NCBI GenBank assembly: GCA_903953895.1
Contig: CAJBLH010000042.1
Span: 1 to 61,312 of the forward strand
Length of the DNA stretch: 61,312 nt
From: an uncultured Desulfobacteraceae bacterium
Lineage (GTDB): Bacteria; Desulfobacterota; Desulfobacteria; Desulfobacterales; Desulfatirhabdiaceae
Reading direction: 5' to 3'
Shown piece by piece: positions 50,381 to 57,813 of this stretch (the first letter of the stretch is position 1; each line of letters starts with the position of its first letter). Position numbers and translations under genes: made by a program. Below the pieces are notes generated by a model. It was not told where the DNA came from. It searched no databases and saw only the letters and a program-made list of their open reading frames with translations.

Positions 50381-51033
50381 ACAACGCCTCCTTGACAGGA
50401 CAATTTCTCCGGAACAGGCATCTGTTGCTGAAGCCAGAGCAGCACCTTCGCAAATTCATGCTGAAGTTCCTGCATCGCATTGCCACGATGGCTGACCCGG
50501 CTCTTTTCTTGAAGCGTCATTTCTGCAAAGGTCTTCTTCAGGGGCGGATAATAAAAAATCGGATCATACCCGAATCCGTTTGTACCGACAGCCGCTTCGG
50601 CAACCAGTCCTTCGCATCGGGCTTCGTAGGTGAGGGCGGCGCCAGTGGGCGTGGCAATGGAAATGACACAAGAAAAGTATGCCCGGCGGTCTGCCTTACC
50701 CTTCAGATTTTGAAGCAGCAACTCACACCGCTGGGCATCCGTGAGACCGTCGCCACCGTACCGTGCCGAGTGAACACCGGGGAGCCCCCCCAACGTCGGC
50801 ACAACCAGTCCGGAATCGTCGGCCAGAGCCGGCAGGCCCAGAACCCGCGCCGTAAAAGCCGATTTTTGATAAGCATTGTCATCGAAGGTGTCACCATCTT
50901 CGGCTACAGGCGGAATCGGCCCAAAATCAGAGAGGTTTTTCAGGTTCACCGGATAATTTTTCAACAACGATTCAATTTCAATGAGCTTGCCGGTATTTTT
51001 CGTGGCAACAACCAGGGTAATCCCATCCGTCAC
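50374..51033 (-). CDS. rdgB: XTP/dITP diphosphatase
   Basis: The 219-residue HAM1-type enzyme removes deaminated purine nucleotides (ITP, XTP) before they enter DNA or RNA. Motifs are VVATKNTGKLIEIESLL at the N-terminus, LADDSGLVVPTLGGLPGVHSARY, and SHRGNAM near the end. Length is close to the usual 200. It heads the transcript with the nitroreductase. Confidence 0.94.
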   Translation of the reverse strand: MTDGITLVVATKNTGKLIEIESLLKNYPVNLKNLSDFGPIPPVAEDGDTFDDNAYQKSAFTARVLGLPALADDSGLVVPTLGGLPGVHSARYGGDGLTDAQRCELLLQNLKGKADRRAYFSCVISIATPTGAALTYEARCEGLVAEAAVGTNGFGYDPIFYYPPLKKTFAEMTLQEKSRVSHRGNAMQELQHEFAKVLLWLQQQMPVPEKLSCQGGVVC

Positions 51034-51264
51034 GGCATCCTCCGTATCTTGGCTAAGCAGAAATTAAGTCAAATTCGCAATCCTGCGTTTTTATAGTTCA
51101 TGGCCTGTTCTTTGTAAAGTATTTTAATGTGAACGTAAATCCTCATTTATTTATTTTCTTGACAATCCACAGTTTGCCGTGGTTGACCGCATCTTGGCGT
51201 GCTTTTTCAACAACATCAACCATGGAAAGAGACTATCCGTACTGCGTCACTATTTCTCAGAAAA

Positions 51265-51311
51265 TCTATCATTTTGATAGACGTTATTAATCTGTCTCTC
51301 ATTTTGATAGA
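51265..51311. promoter_or_regulatory. Two operator-like palindromes
   Basis: TCTATCATTTTGATAGA (51265-51281) and the near copy TCTCTCATTTTGATAGA (51295-51311), centres 30 bases apart (three helical turns). Such paired 7-base arms suggest binding sites for a dimeric regulator, possibly enhancer sites for the sigma-54-like promoter. Confidence 0.5.
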
Positions 51312-51364
51312 TTTGCACTTAAAGTTAATGTAGGAAAGGCAGAAAAAGAGGTTGGGCATTCATG

Positions 51365-51454
51365 GTAACCGCTCCCCCCCCTCCTCTTTCAAAGTCTGAC
51401 CGTATTAATTCATGTAGTTATATAATCTAAGGGGAGGGGGGAGTAAACGGTTAC
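51365..51454 (+). mobile_element. MITE-like element copy 1, with 8-bp target duplication
   Basis: A 90-bp element with ends GTAACCG...CGGTTAC and inner runs CTCCCCCC/GGGGGGAG, no coding capacity. CATTCATG at 51357-51364 is repeated exactly at 51455-51462, an 8-bp target duplication. Ends beginning GTAA and 8-bp duplications are features described for the IS66 family, which could supply the transposase. The left end lacks four bases present in the right end and in copy 2. Confidence 0.85.
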
Positions 51455-51485
51455 CATTCATGAACTGCATCACCACTTCTCAATA

Positions 51486-51506
51486 CGTCTATCAATTTGA
51501 TAGACG
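51486..51506. promoter_or_regulatory. Operator-like palindrome, perfect 10-bp arms
   Basis: CGTCTATCAA and TTGATAGACG around one central T form a perfect palindrome, the third and best copy of the TCTATCA site. It lies about 190 bases upstream of the sigma-54-like promoter, a possible enhancer distance. Confidence 0.55.
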
Positions 51507-51683
51507 CTATTACTCGATGCCCAAGTTTTTTGCATTCATCAACAAACCGTAATTGGTAACACGCTGATGTTGTTCATGCTCAATTGATTCATTACGTTTA
51601 GCGGACTGTGTATTTTCAGTGTGTTATAAAAAACTTGATCATAGAGTATTATGACTGATGTTTCTTATGAAAAGCATTTAGCT

Positions 51684-51699
51684 TGGCACAAAAATTGAA
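51684..51699 (+). promoter_or_regulatory. Sigma-54-like promoter upstream of the secreted protease
   Basis: TTGGCACAAAAATTGAA: strong -24 element (TTGGCAC) at RpoN spacing, but the -12 is TTGA rather than TTGC. About 140 bases before the protease ATG. The gene two places downstream encodes a sigma-54 activator. Confidence 0.5.
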
Positions 51700-51839
51700 T
51701 ATTAATCATAGCAGTTGAACAGCAACTTAACAGTTGATCAATGATCTAAAGGAGGTGAATTCTGCATTAAGACTAATTGCTGTAAAGACGAACTGTGGCC
51801 CCCAAAAAATATCTGCTCAATACTTTCAAAGGAGATCAA

Positions 51840-53894
51840 ATGACAACAGGTAAGATTAGATGTGGTGATTTTACAAGAATGATGACGAGAATTGTTTTGA
51901 CGGCTATTATCATTGTGGCGGTGGTGCTGTCCGGCAACCCGGTTTATTCCGCTTGCGACAGCACAAGCTGCATTACCGTTGGCAATGATTTGAGTATGAA
52001 GCTCTGCGTAGAATATCAGACGCTGCTATACGAATTCAAGCTTGTTTACGTTCCGAACAGCTCTGCGCTGTTTTGGAAAATGGACCCATCAACATTCAAA
52101 CAGATTCAATCCGGTTCCGGAAGCTGCATCCACATCGAAAATGACTATGCCATAAAGGTTTGCTGTGCGTATGTGCAGCTTTACAAGTGCAGCTTTACAC
52201 TGAATTACACATCCTATCCAGCCGATCCGACCGGATTGTACTGGAAGCTGGACCCATCAACATTCGTTTCGACTGAAGGGGATCCGCTCACTTCCTTTCA
52301 ATGGCACATCCAGAATACCGGGCAGACGGCTTTCTCTAAAAGTGCAGGCACGTCAGGAGAAGATCTTCGGATGACTCAGGCCATCGGTGATCAGTTGAGC
52401 GGCCTCGGCGTGATAATGGCGGTTGTCGATTCCGGTCTTGAAATCGCCCACGAAGATATTGCTGGAAATGTGATTGCCAATGGGTCCTATAATTACGTGA
52501 ACAATACAAATGATCCAACGCCTACCTCTACAGATGGCGACCACGGTACCAGCGTAACCGGGATTGCAGCCGCCTTGTCCATGAACGGCAAGGGCGGTCG
52601 GGGGGTAGCCCCGCGGACGTCGCTGAAAGGGTTCAATGCACAAAAAACCGATCAGGAACAGGATTATATCGAGTCATTGGGAGGACACCCCCGTTCAAAG
52701 GATGTAGATATTTTCAATATGAGTTACGGTGTTGATGGTCTCAGTTACTACCCTCTGTCGCCTACTTACAAGGAACTCTATGACGCGACAGCGAATAAGC
52801 TTCGCGGTGGGAAAGGCGCAATATATGTCAAATCTGCCGGAAATGAGTTCGATGATATTAATACTGGCAGCGACAAGAAGCCGGTGTGGTACACCTGTTC
52901 CGAACACAATGGTGTAAAAGGACTGACCTGCTTTAATGCCACAGCAGAAGAGACAAACTCCAGGCCGGAGGTCATCACCGTCGGCGCCTTCAATGCTTCA
53001 GGCGTCAAATCCTCATACTCGACAGCAGGATCGACGCTTTGGATATCGGCGCCCGGAGGAGAAAACGGAACAGATGCACCGGCTACCATCACAACCGATC
53101 TGAGCGGTAAAGACAAAGGATACAGCCGTAGCGATGTCGATCCAGTCAAATATCCCTTTGACGCCGGTAATCCGACATACAATCCCAATTGCAACTATAC
53201 CAGCACCTTTCACGGCACATCTTCGGCTGCCCCGAACGCATCGGGCGCCATCGCGCTGATCCTTCAAACCAATCCAAACCTGACCCGCCGGGATGTCAAA
53301 CTTATTCTGGCGGAGACCGCCAGAAAAATCGATCCTGACTCAAAGGCATCGTATGTAAAAGTCAATATCAACGGTGTGGATTATCAAGCCAGCGAGGGGT
53401 GGGTCACCAATGGCGGCGGGTTCAATTTTCACAACTGGTACGGCTTTGGAGCGGTGAATGTGGATGCCGCCGTAGCTATGGCGAAAAATTATCGGGCTGA
53501 CAGCCTCCCTAAGCTGCTCCCGAACGAAACATTCGACAGCGCCTTGGCTACGGCCGTTGCGATTCCGGACAACGATGCCTCGGGTGTAACACGAACAATA
53601 GAAGTGTCGGAAGACCTGACAATTGAAAATTTCTTTGTTCAACTGTTGATCAACCATCCGGATACTTCCGAAGTAGGAATCGAAATCACATCTCCTCGGG
53701 GTACCAGAAGTATTCTGTTGAACATTCGAAGTTCGATAAAAAAGGGTCTGAACAAAGCAGGCGGTGTACTTCTTGGAAGCAATGCCTTTTATGGCGAAAA
53801 AACAAAAGGAACCTGGACGCTGAAAGTTCTGGACAGCCTGCCGAAGAATACCGGAACTCTGGAATTATTCAAACTGAATATCAAGGGCTATTAA
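51840..53894 (+). CDS. Secreted subtilisin-family (S8) serine protease with C-terminal P domain
   Basis: A protein of about 684 residues. The signal peptide (IVLTAIIIVAVVLSGNPVYSA) is followed by two copies of a roughly 45-residue cysteine-containing repeat (about residues 44-87 and 96-144; C-I-x-x-x-ND...K-x-C...LDPSTF). The S8 domain has Asp in MAVVDSGLEIAHED (about 193), His in GDHGTSVTGIAAA (about 235), Asn in KSAGNEF and Ser in FHGTSSAAPNASG (about 461). The last 130 residues form a P/homo-B domain, as in kexin-like proteases. The start is ATG 51840 with AAAGGAG five bases upstream; a GTG at 51795 is earlier but lacks a ribosome site. The next gene is a probable dedicated chaperone. Export through the Sec pathway then type II secretion is plausible. 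Confidence 0.92.
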   Translation: MTTGKIRCGDFTRMMTRIVLTAIIIVAVVLSGNPVYSACDSTSCITVGNDLSMKLCVEYQTLLYEFKLVYVPNSSALFWKMDPSTFKQIQSGSGSCIHIENDYAIKVCCAYVQLYKCSFTLNYTSYPADPTGLYWKLDPSTFVSTEGDPLTSFQWHIQNTGQTAFSKSAGTSGEDLRMTQAIGDQLSGLGVIMAVVDSGLEIAHEDIAGNVIANGSYNYVNNTNDPTPTSTDGDHGTSVTGIAAALSMNGKGGRGVAPRTSLKGFNAQKTDQEQDYIESLGGHPRSKDVDIFNMSYGVDGLSYYPLSPTYKELYDATANKLRGGKGAIYVKSAGNEFDDINTGSDKKPVWYTCSEHNGVKGLTCFNATAEETNSRPEVITVGAFNASGVKSSYSTAGSTLWISAPGGENGTDAPATITTDLSGKDKGYSRSDVDPVKYPFDAGNPTYNPNCNYTSTFHGTSSAAPNASGAIALILQTNPNLTRRDVKLILAETARKIDPDSKASYVKVNINGVDYQASEGWVTNGGGFNFHNWYGFGAVNVDAAVAMAKNYRADSLPKLLPNETFDSALATAVAIPDNDASGVTRTIEVSEDLTIENFFVQLLINHPDTSEVGIEITSPRGTRSILLNIRSSIKKGLNKAGGVLLGSNAFYGEKTKGTWTLKVLDSLPKNTGTLELFKLNIKGY

Positions 53895-53904
53895 GAGGTG
53901 AATT

Positions 53905-54555
53905 ATGCATAATATTATCGATCTGGCCGGAATATCCGAAAAAAACGACAATGGTGTTGCAATTCCCATATGGATGAAAGGCACTCTTTTCATCATAGGC
54001 TTGTTGCTGATGTGTTCAGGTGTTCTTGTTCCGCAGTTTGCATGGTGTCTGGACTCGGCGCAGCGGGAGGCTTTCGTTGCTTCCCTTCCTCTGGGGGAAT
54101 CCTTTGAAAATGATGGATCGACATATGTCTGGCTGCCGACACTCCGGGCCGAGAAAACCGATGCCCGGAAAGATAAGGCGATGGAAGATGTTGTTGAACG
54201 AAAAGGATTGTTTTCGGTGTACAAACAATTGCATGCAACAGACCCTTCCATCCGTACGGAAAATGAATCTGCCGGCAATGTTTCAACCTATCCTGTCGTG
54301 TATAATCCGGAGATGAAATCCATCGGTATCATCACCGGAAAACTCTGGCTGAAGCTGAAGAATATGCAGGATGCATCATTTATTGCCGATATGTATAGCA
54401 TTTCTCTGTCTTTTGTGAATAACGAGATGGAGACAGCCTTCTACAACATCCCAGGGGATGTCAATATTCAGACGCTGCGAAAGCAGCTCGAGGCTGACTC
54501 CAGGGTTTTACGGGTAACACTGGACATGGTTGATATTATACAACATCTTCGGTAA
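53905..54555 (+). CDS. Probable external chaperone or propeptide-like partner of the S8 protease
   Basis: A 216-residue secreted protein, starting ten bases after the protease with GAGGTG upstream. A hydrophobic segment (GTLFIIGLLLMCSGVLVPQFA, about residues 26-46) serves as signal or anchor after an unusual 25-residue polar lead. The C-terminal 90 residues (GIITGKLWLKLKNMQDASFI...LEADSRVLRVTLDMVDI) have the alternating beta-alpha pattern of subtilisin propeptides. Aeromonas ASP protease, also S8 plus P domain, needs a separately encoded chaperone (ORF2) from the next gene. Order, size and C-terminal pattern match that arrangement, but homology is inferred by eye. Confidence 0.65.
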   Translation: MHNIIDLAGISEKNDNGVAIPIWMKGTLFIIGLLLMCSGVLVPQFAWCLDSAQREAFVASLPLGESFENDGSTYVWLPTLRAEKTDARKDKAMEDVVERKGLFSVYKQLHATDPSIRTENESAGNVSTYPVVYNPEMKSIGIITGKLWLKLKNMQDASFIADMYSISLSFVNNEMETAFYNIPGDVNIQTLRKQLEADSRVLRVTLDMVDIIQHLR

Positions 54556-54598
54556 TTATGGGTGGGTGAGGCAGACAGCCGGCCAAAACCACTGAAAC

Positions 54599-54691
54599 GT
54601 AACCGTTCACTCCCCCCTCCCCCTATGGCATATAAATGACCGAATTTATTATGTCTGACTTTGGAAAAGGAGGGGGGGAGTGAACGGTTAC
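54599..54691 (-). mobile_element. MITE-like element copy 2, inverted relative to copy 1
   Basis: A 93-bp element with terminal GTAACCGTTCACTCCCCCC in inverted repeat. Read on the minus strand it aligns with copy 1 throughout (CCCTCC, then CAAAGTC-GAC, then AGGGGGAGGGG). ACTGAAAC at 54591-54598 recurs exactly at 54692-54699, an 8-bp target duplication. Together the copies bracket the protease-chaperone pair in opposite orientation. Confidence 0.85.
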
Positions 54692-54772
54692 ACTGAAACT
54701 GTTTACTTTTGAATCGTCCGAATTAATAAATATTTCAGACTGCACCCACTTGTATTAACAATAAAACGAAAC

Positions 54773-54792
54773 CGTCATCACCTGCCCATCCC
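54773..54792 (+). repeat. Short remnant matching DUF1566 coding sequence
   Basis: CGTCATCACCTGCCCATCCC is identical to 57603-57622 inside the DUF1566 part of the deaminase fusion, where it encodes the VITCPS segment. Here it is non-coding, 57 bases before the activator gene. Probably a relic of an older DUF1566 copy. Confidence 0.5.
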
Positions 54793-54848
54793 GGCGTTCC
54801 GACTTTTGTGACCATAGCGTTTTTATACCGTGTAACAGCCCATCTATT

Positions 54849-56585
54849 ATGATAGAAAACGAAACATATCATCAGCTTAAAGAAGCCCTCGATAAATTCA
54901 TCGAAATGATGGAAGATGGTTTCATCGATACCGATCTAAAGGGAAACGCCACCCGTTTCAACAAGGCCATCTGCGAAATCAGCGGCTACCCGCCGGAAGA
55001 ATTCATTCGGCTGTCCTACCGGGATTACATGGACGAAGAGAATGCATTTAGGGTATTCCATGCGTTCAATCAGGTGTACCGAACGGGGATCGCCAATAAG
55101 TCGTTTGATTACGAGATGACCCGAAAGGACGGCATACGGCGGAACGTTGAGATTTCCATTGCCCTTCGCAAGGACAATTCGGGAAATGCAACGGGATTTC
55201 GGTGCATCACGCGGGATGTGACACTCCGAAAAAAGGCGGAGGCGGATCTGGCTACCCAGCGAAGCCATTTGGATGCGATTTTCCGAAGTGTCGATGATGC
55301 CATCATTACCGTTGATCACCACCTGAATGTGACGGATGCCAACGAGGCGGCCAAGACAATATGCGATCTGCCGCCCGATGAGCCGATGGATGGTTTTTTC
55401 AGCATTCGTAATGAAAACTGCAATCATGCCTGCCGGGATATACTGATGGAAACGGTTAGCCGAAAAACATCCATCCGGAATTTCCCCGTCAAATGTGGCC
55501 GAAAAAAATCACCCACGCAAAATGTCAGTTTATCCTGTGCACCGCTAACGGACCACACCGGCCATTTCCTGGGTGCGGTCCTTGTCATCCGGGATATCAC
55601 CCGCCTGAATGACCTGGAACAGGAACTCAAGGAGCGACACCAGTTTCACCATATGATCGGAAATAGCACGGGAATGCAGAGCATTTACCGGTTGATCGAA
55701 ATTATCTCCGACTACGAAGCCACCGTCCTGATAACAGGGGAAAGCGGCACCGGCAAGGAACTGGTGGCCAAAGCCGTTCATGACACGGGTGTTCGGCATT
55801 TTAAACCATTTGTCACCGTCAATTGCTCCGCACTTGCCGAACATCTTCTGGAAAGCGAATTGTTCGGCCATGTGAAGGGCGCCTTTACCGGTGCCATCCG
55901 GGATCATTTCGGGCGGTTCCAGATTGCCGATTCCGGCACCCTGCTGCTGGATGAAATCGGAGACATTTCTCCGGCGGTCCAGGTGAAGCTGCTGCGCGTG
56001 CTTCAGGAAAAGAAATTCGAACGGGTTGGAGACACAAAACCCATTTCGGTGGATGTCCGGGTCATCGCCTGCACCCACCAGGACTTGAAAGAAAAAGTGC
56101 GTTGCGGGCTCTTTCGAGAGGATCTGTACTATCGGTTGAATGTCCTTGAAATAAAAATTCCACCGCTGCGAGATCGCATGGAGGATATGCCCCTTCTGGT
56201 CACTCATTTCATTTCCCGCTTCGAAAAAAAATTCAAAATCTCCATGAATGATGTCAGCGATGACGTATTCAATACCTTCATGAAATATCTCTGGCCGGGA
56301 AATATCCGGGAATTGGAGCATTGCATTGAAAGGGCCGTGATATTAAGCCAGGGCGGCTGCATCACCTTAAGTCACATTCCACCTGAAATCATTCATCAAG
56401 CTAAAAAAGCCTATCCATCGGTAAAAATTCAATCGGCGAATGAATCGCAGGAAATTCTGAAAATCCTGAATCAAACGGACTGGAACAAGGCAAAGGCAGC
56501 CCGTCTGCTTGGAATCAGTCGAAAAACCCTGTATCAAAAAATCAATAGATACCGCATTGACCCTTTGACGCCACCCAATATGTAA
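54849..56585 (+). CDS. Sigma-54-dependent activator with two PAS domains
   Basis: The 578-residue protein has two PAS domains (about 10-130, ending FRCITRDVTLRKKAE; about 135-255, ending VIRDITRLNDLE; the second has a NCNHAC cysteine pair) instead of a receiver. An AAA+ domain follows, with GESGTGKELVAK, the sigma-54-contacting GAFTGA loop, LLLDEIGDIS and LRDRMEDMPLL. A Fis-type helix-turn-helix closes the protein (AARLLGISRKTLYQKINRYRI). It therefore senses a small ligand or redox state directly. Sigma-54-like promoters lie upstream of the protease and downstream before the deaminase, making it the likely local activator. No clear ribosome site precedes ATG 54849. Confidence 0.92.
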   Translation: MIENETYHQLKEALDKFIEMMEDGFIDTDLKGNATRFNKAICEISGYPPEEFIRLSYRDYMDEENAFRVFHAFNQVYRTGIANKSFDYEMTRKDGIRRNVEISIALRKDNSGNATGFRCITRDVTLRKKAEADLATQRSHLDAIFRSVDDAIITVDHHLNVTDANEAAKTICDLPPDEPMDGFFSIRNENCNHACRDILMETVSRKTSIRNFPVKCGRKKSPTQNVSLSCAPLTDHTGHFLGAVLVIRDITRLNDLEQELKERHQFHHMIGNSTGMQSIYRLIEIISDYEATVLITGESGTGKELVAKAVHDTGVRHFKPFVTVNCSALAEHLLESELFGHVKGAFTGAIRDHFGRFQIADSGTLLLDEIGDISPAVQVKLLRVLQEKKFERVGDTKPISVDVRVIACTHQDLKEKVRCGLFREDLYYRLNVLEIKIPPLRDRMEDMPLLVTHFISRFEKKFKISMNDVSDDVFNTFMKYLWPGNIRELEHCIERAVILSQGGCITLSHIPPEIIHQAKKAYPSVKIQSANESQEILKILNQTDWNKAKAARLLGISRKTLYQKINRYRIDPLTPPNM

Positions 56586-56628
56586 CCGGTTACACAGATG
56601 GGTCATTTCACATGTGTAACCGGTTACA
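56581..56628. promoter_or_regulatory. Pair of TGTAACCGGTTACA palindromes
   Basis: Two perfect 14-base palindromes, TGTAACCGGTTACA, at 56581-56594 and 56615-56628, 34 bases apart and within a larger inverted repeat. The first overlaps the stop codon of the activator gene. They stand about 95-140 bases upstream of the sigma-54-like promoter at 56723, typical for enhancer sites of Fis-type activators. GTAACCG also forms the ends of the MITE copies. Confidence 0.6.
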
Positions 56629-56722
56629 TATTTTTCTCAGATATCCCTGCCACCTCGTTCTATAATCTTTTTTAACTTCTTGAATAATAAGTATATTTTA
56701 ATTTCGTTCTAATAGTCAGGAT

Positions 56723-56738
56723 TGGCATGAATCTTGAT
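56723..56738 (+). promoter_or_regulatory. Sigma-54-like promoter upstream of the deaminase
   Basis: TTGGCATGAATCTTGAT: good -24 element with GG-N10 spacing; the -12 reads TTGA. Expected transcript start about 56750, leaving a 160-base leader that contains two hairpins. Confidence 0.5.
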
Positions 56739-56784
56739 AAGGATTGAATTTTTCTTATTCCACAATCGGAACGTCTGGTAAAGA

Positions 56785-56840
56785 CTTGAAGCAGGAGCTT
56801 CAAGGACGTCGGTTCCCAAGCAGGAGTTTGGGAGCCGACG
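56785..56840 (+). promoter_or_regulatory. Two leader hairpins with matching CAGGAG loops
   Basis: Hairpin one: CTTGAAG/CTTCAAG with loop CAGGAG (56785-56804). Hairpin two: 13 base pairs, CGTCGGTTCCCAA with TTGGGAGCCGACG (one G-U pair), loop GCAGGAGT (56807-56840). GGA in apical loops is the mark of CsrA/RsmA binding sites. The pair could equally be a dispersed palindromic repeat. The sequence after them, 56831-56880, recurs at 59375-59424. Confidence 0.45.
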
Positions 56841-56907
56841 GAGCAAATAAATCAATTTTGAAGAAAAAATGACCGAAAATAATGATTTCTCAAAAGGATG
56901 ACCCAGC

Positions 56908-57813
56908 ATGATAGAAAAAGCCTTCTTGATTGTTTTATCAGTATTTGTTCTGTCTTCTAACGTTATATCTGCCGGTACCGTGGAGCAGGCACCATCATGT
57001 ATAGAAGAAACAGGTAATTCAACACATCATGAGCCTTTCATCCGGCAAGCTTTCGAACTATCAATATCTGCAGGAAATAAAGGCAACCACACGTTTGGTG
57101 CTCTGTTGGTTTATCAAAACAGAGTTATCCTGACATCAGAGAACACTGTTAATACCGACAATAATGTTCACAGCCATGCGGAAATAAATCTCATGACAAA
57201 AGCCAAACGTGAAATACCTCCAGAAGTGCTGCGAGAAAGTACCATGTACACCAGCACTGCACCATGTATGTTATGCTGCGCATCGATGTTATATCGCAAT
57301 ATTGCAAGAGTGGTATATGGCGTGTCCTACAATACTTTCGCAAAAATAACAGGCTTTGAGGATAAGGGCATTTCTTGCGACAAACTTTATCAAGAAACCG
57401 GCAAAACGATTGAATGGATTGGCCCTGTATTGGAAAAAGAGGGTATGAATGTTTTTAATTATTGGCCAACAGATCCATTTCAGAACAAGATACTTAAAAA
57501 TTTAGAAGAGCTTGGGATAGCAAAGCCATGCAACATGGGATTAGGTTGGGCTGCACCGGTGCCGCACACTGGCCAGACGAAATGCTACGATGTTTCCGGA
57601 AACGTCATCACCTGCCCATCCCCCGGACAACCGCTGTACGGTCAGGTTGCCAACTACATCATCCACCCGATGTCTTACACCAAACTCGACAGCAGCGGGA
57701 ATACCCTGCCGGATTCGGATGCGGCAGGGTGTATGGTGAGAGACAATGTTACCGGCCTGATCTGGGAGATGAAAACGAAAGGATGGTGTCAAGAATTACG
57801 CAGATCCCCATGA
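56908..57813 (+). CDS. Secreted nucleoside-deaminase-like protein joined to a DUF1566 fragment, ending at a frameshift
   Basis: A 301-residue frame. The signal peptide (KAFLIVLSVFVLSSNVISA) is followed by a cytidine/adenosine-deaminase fold (about 40-210): GNHTFGALLVYQ, zinc ligand and proton shuttle in HSHAEINLM, the second zinc pair in TAPCMLCCASML and RVVYGVSYNTF. From about residue 213, WAAPVPHTGQTKCYDVSG onward is the N-terminal part of a DUF1566 (Lcl_C) protein. After LIWEMKTK a single extra base shifts the frame; the true continuation (DGVKNYADPHDADN...) lies in the next frame to 58038. The deaminase half is visibly AT-richer than the DUF1566 half. A zinc deaminase with a signal peptide is unusual, since nucleoside deaminases normally act in the cytosol. 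Confidence 0.8.
   Translation: MIEKAFLIVLSVFVLSSNVISAGTVEQAPSCIEETGNSTHHEPFIRQAFELSISAGNKGNHTFGALLVYQNRVILTSENTVNTDNNVHSHAEINLMTKAKREIPPEVLRESTMYTSTAPCMLCCASMLYRNIARVVYGVSYNTFAKITGFEDKGISCDKLYQETGKTIEWIGPVLEKEGMNVFNYWPTDPFQNKILKNLEELGIAKPCNMGLGWAAPVPHTGQTKCYDVSGNVITCPSPGQPLYGQVANYIIHPMSYTKLDSSGNTLPDSDAAGCMVRDNVTGLIWEMKTKGWCQELRRSP

Larger units (their letters stand above)
51034..51794. other. Intergenic regulatory region upstream of the protease
   Basis: About 760 bases with no gene. It holds three TCTATCA/TGATAGA palindromes, a MITE insertion between them, a sigma-54-like promoter and a strong AAAGGAGG-type sequence near 51750. That sequence is not followed by a convincing reading frame and may be a decayed leader. 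The region separates housekeeping genes from the accessory island. Confidence 0.6.

Noticed and set aside
51740-51800. Possible small leader gene after the AAAGGAGG near 51750
   Set aside because: No standard start codon at the right spacing; the frames that follow have no protein character.
51357-54699. Protease-chaperone region as a single composite transposon
   Set aside because: Each MITE has its own different 8-bp duplication, which indicates two independent insertions; no transposase gene lies between them.
56581-56628. TGTAACCGGTTACA pair as a third MITE copy
   Set aside because: It shares GTAACCG with the MITE ends but lacks the C/G-run interior and has no 8-bp target duplication, so it is treated as regulatory.
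56750-56907. c-di-GMP riboswitch in the deaminase leader
   Set aside because: The hairpins lack the conserved GEMM core sequences; simple palindromes explain the structure.
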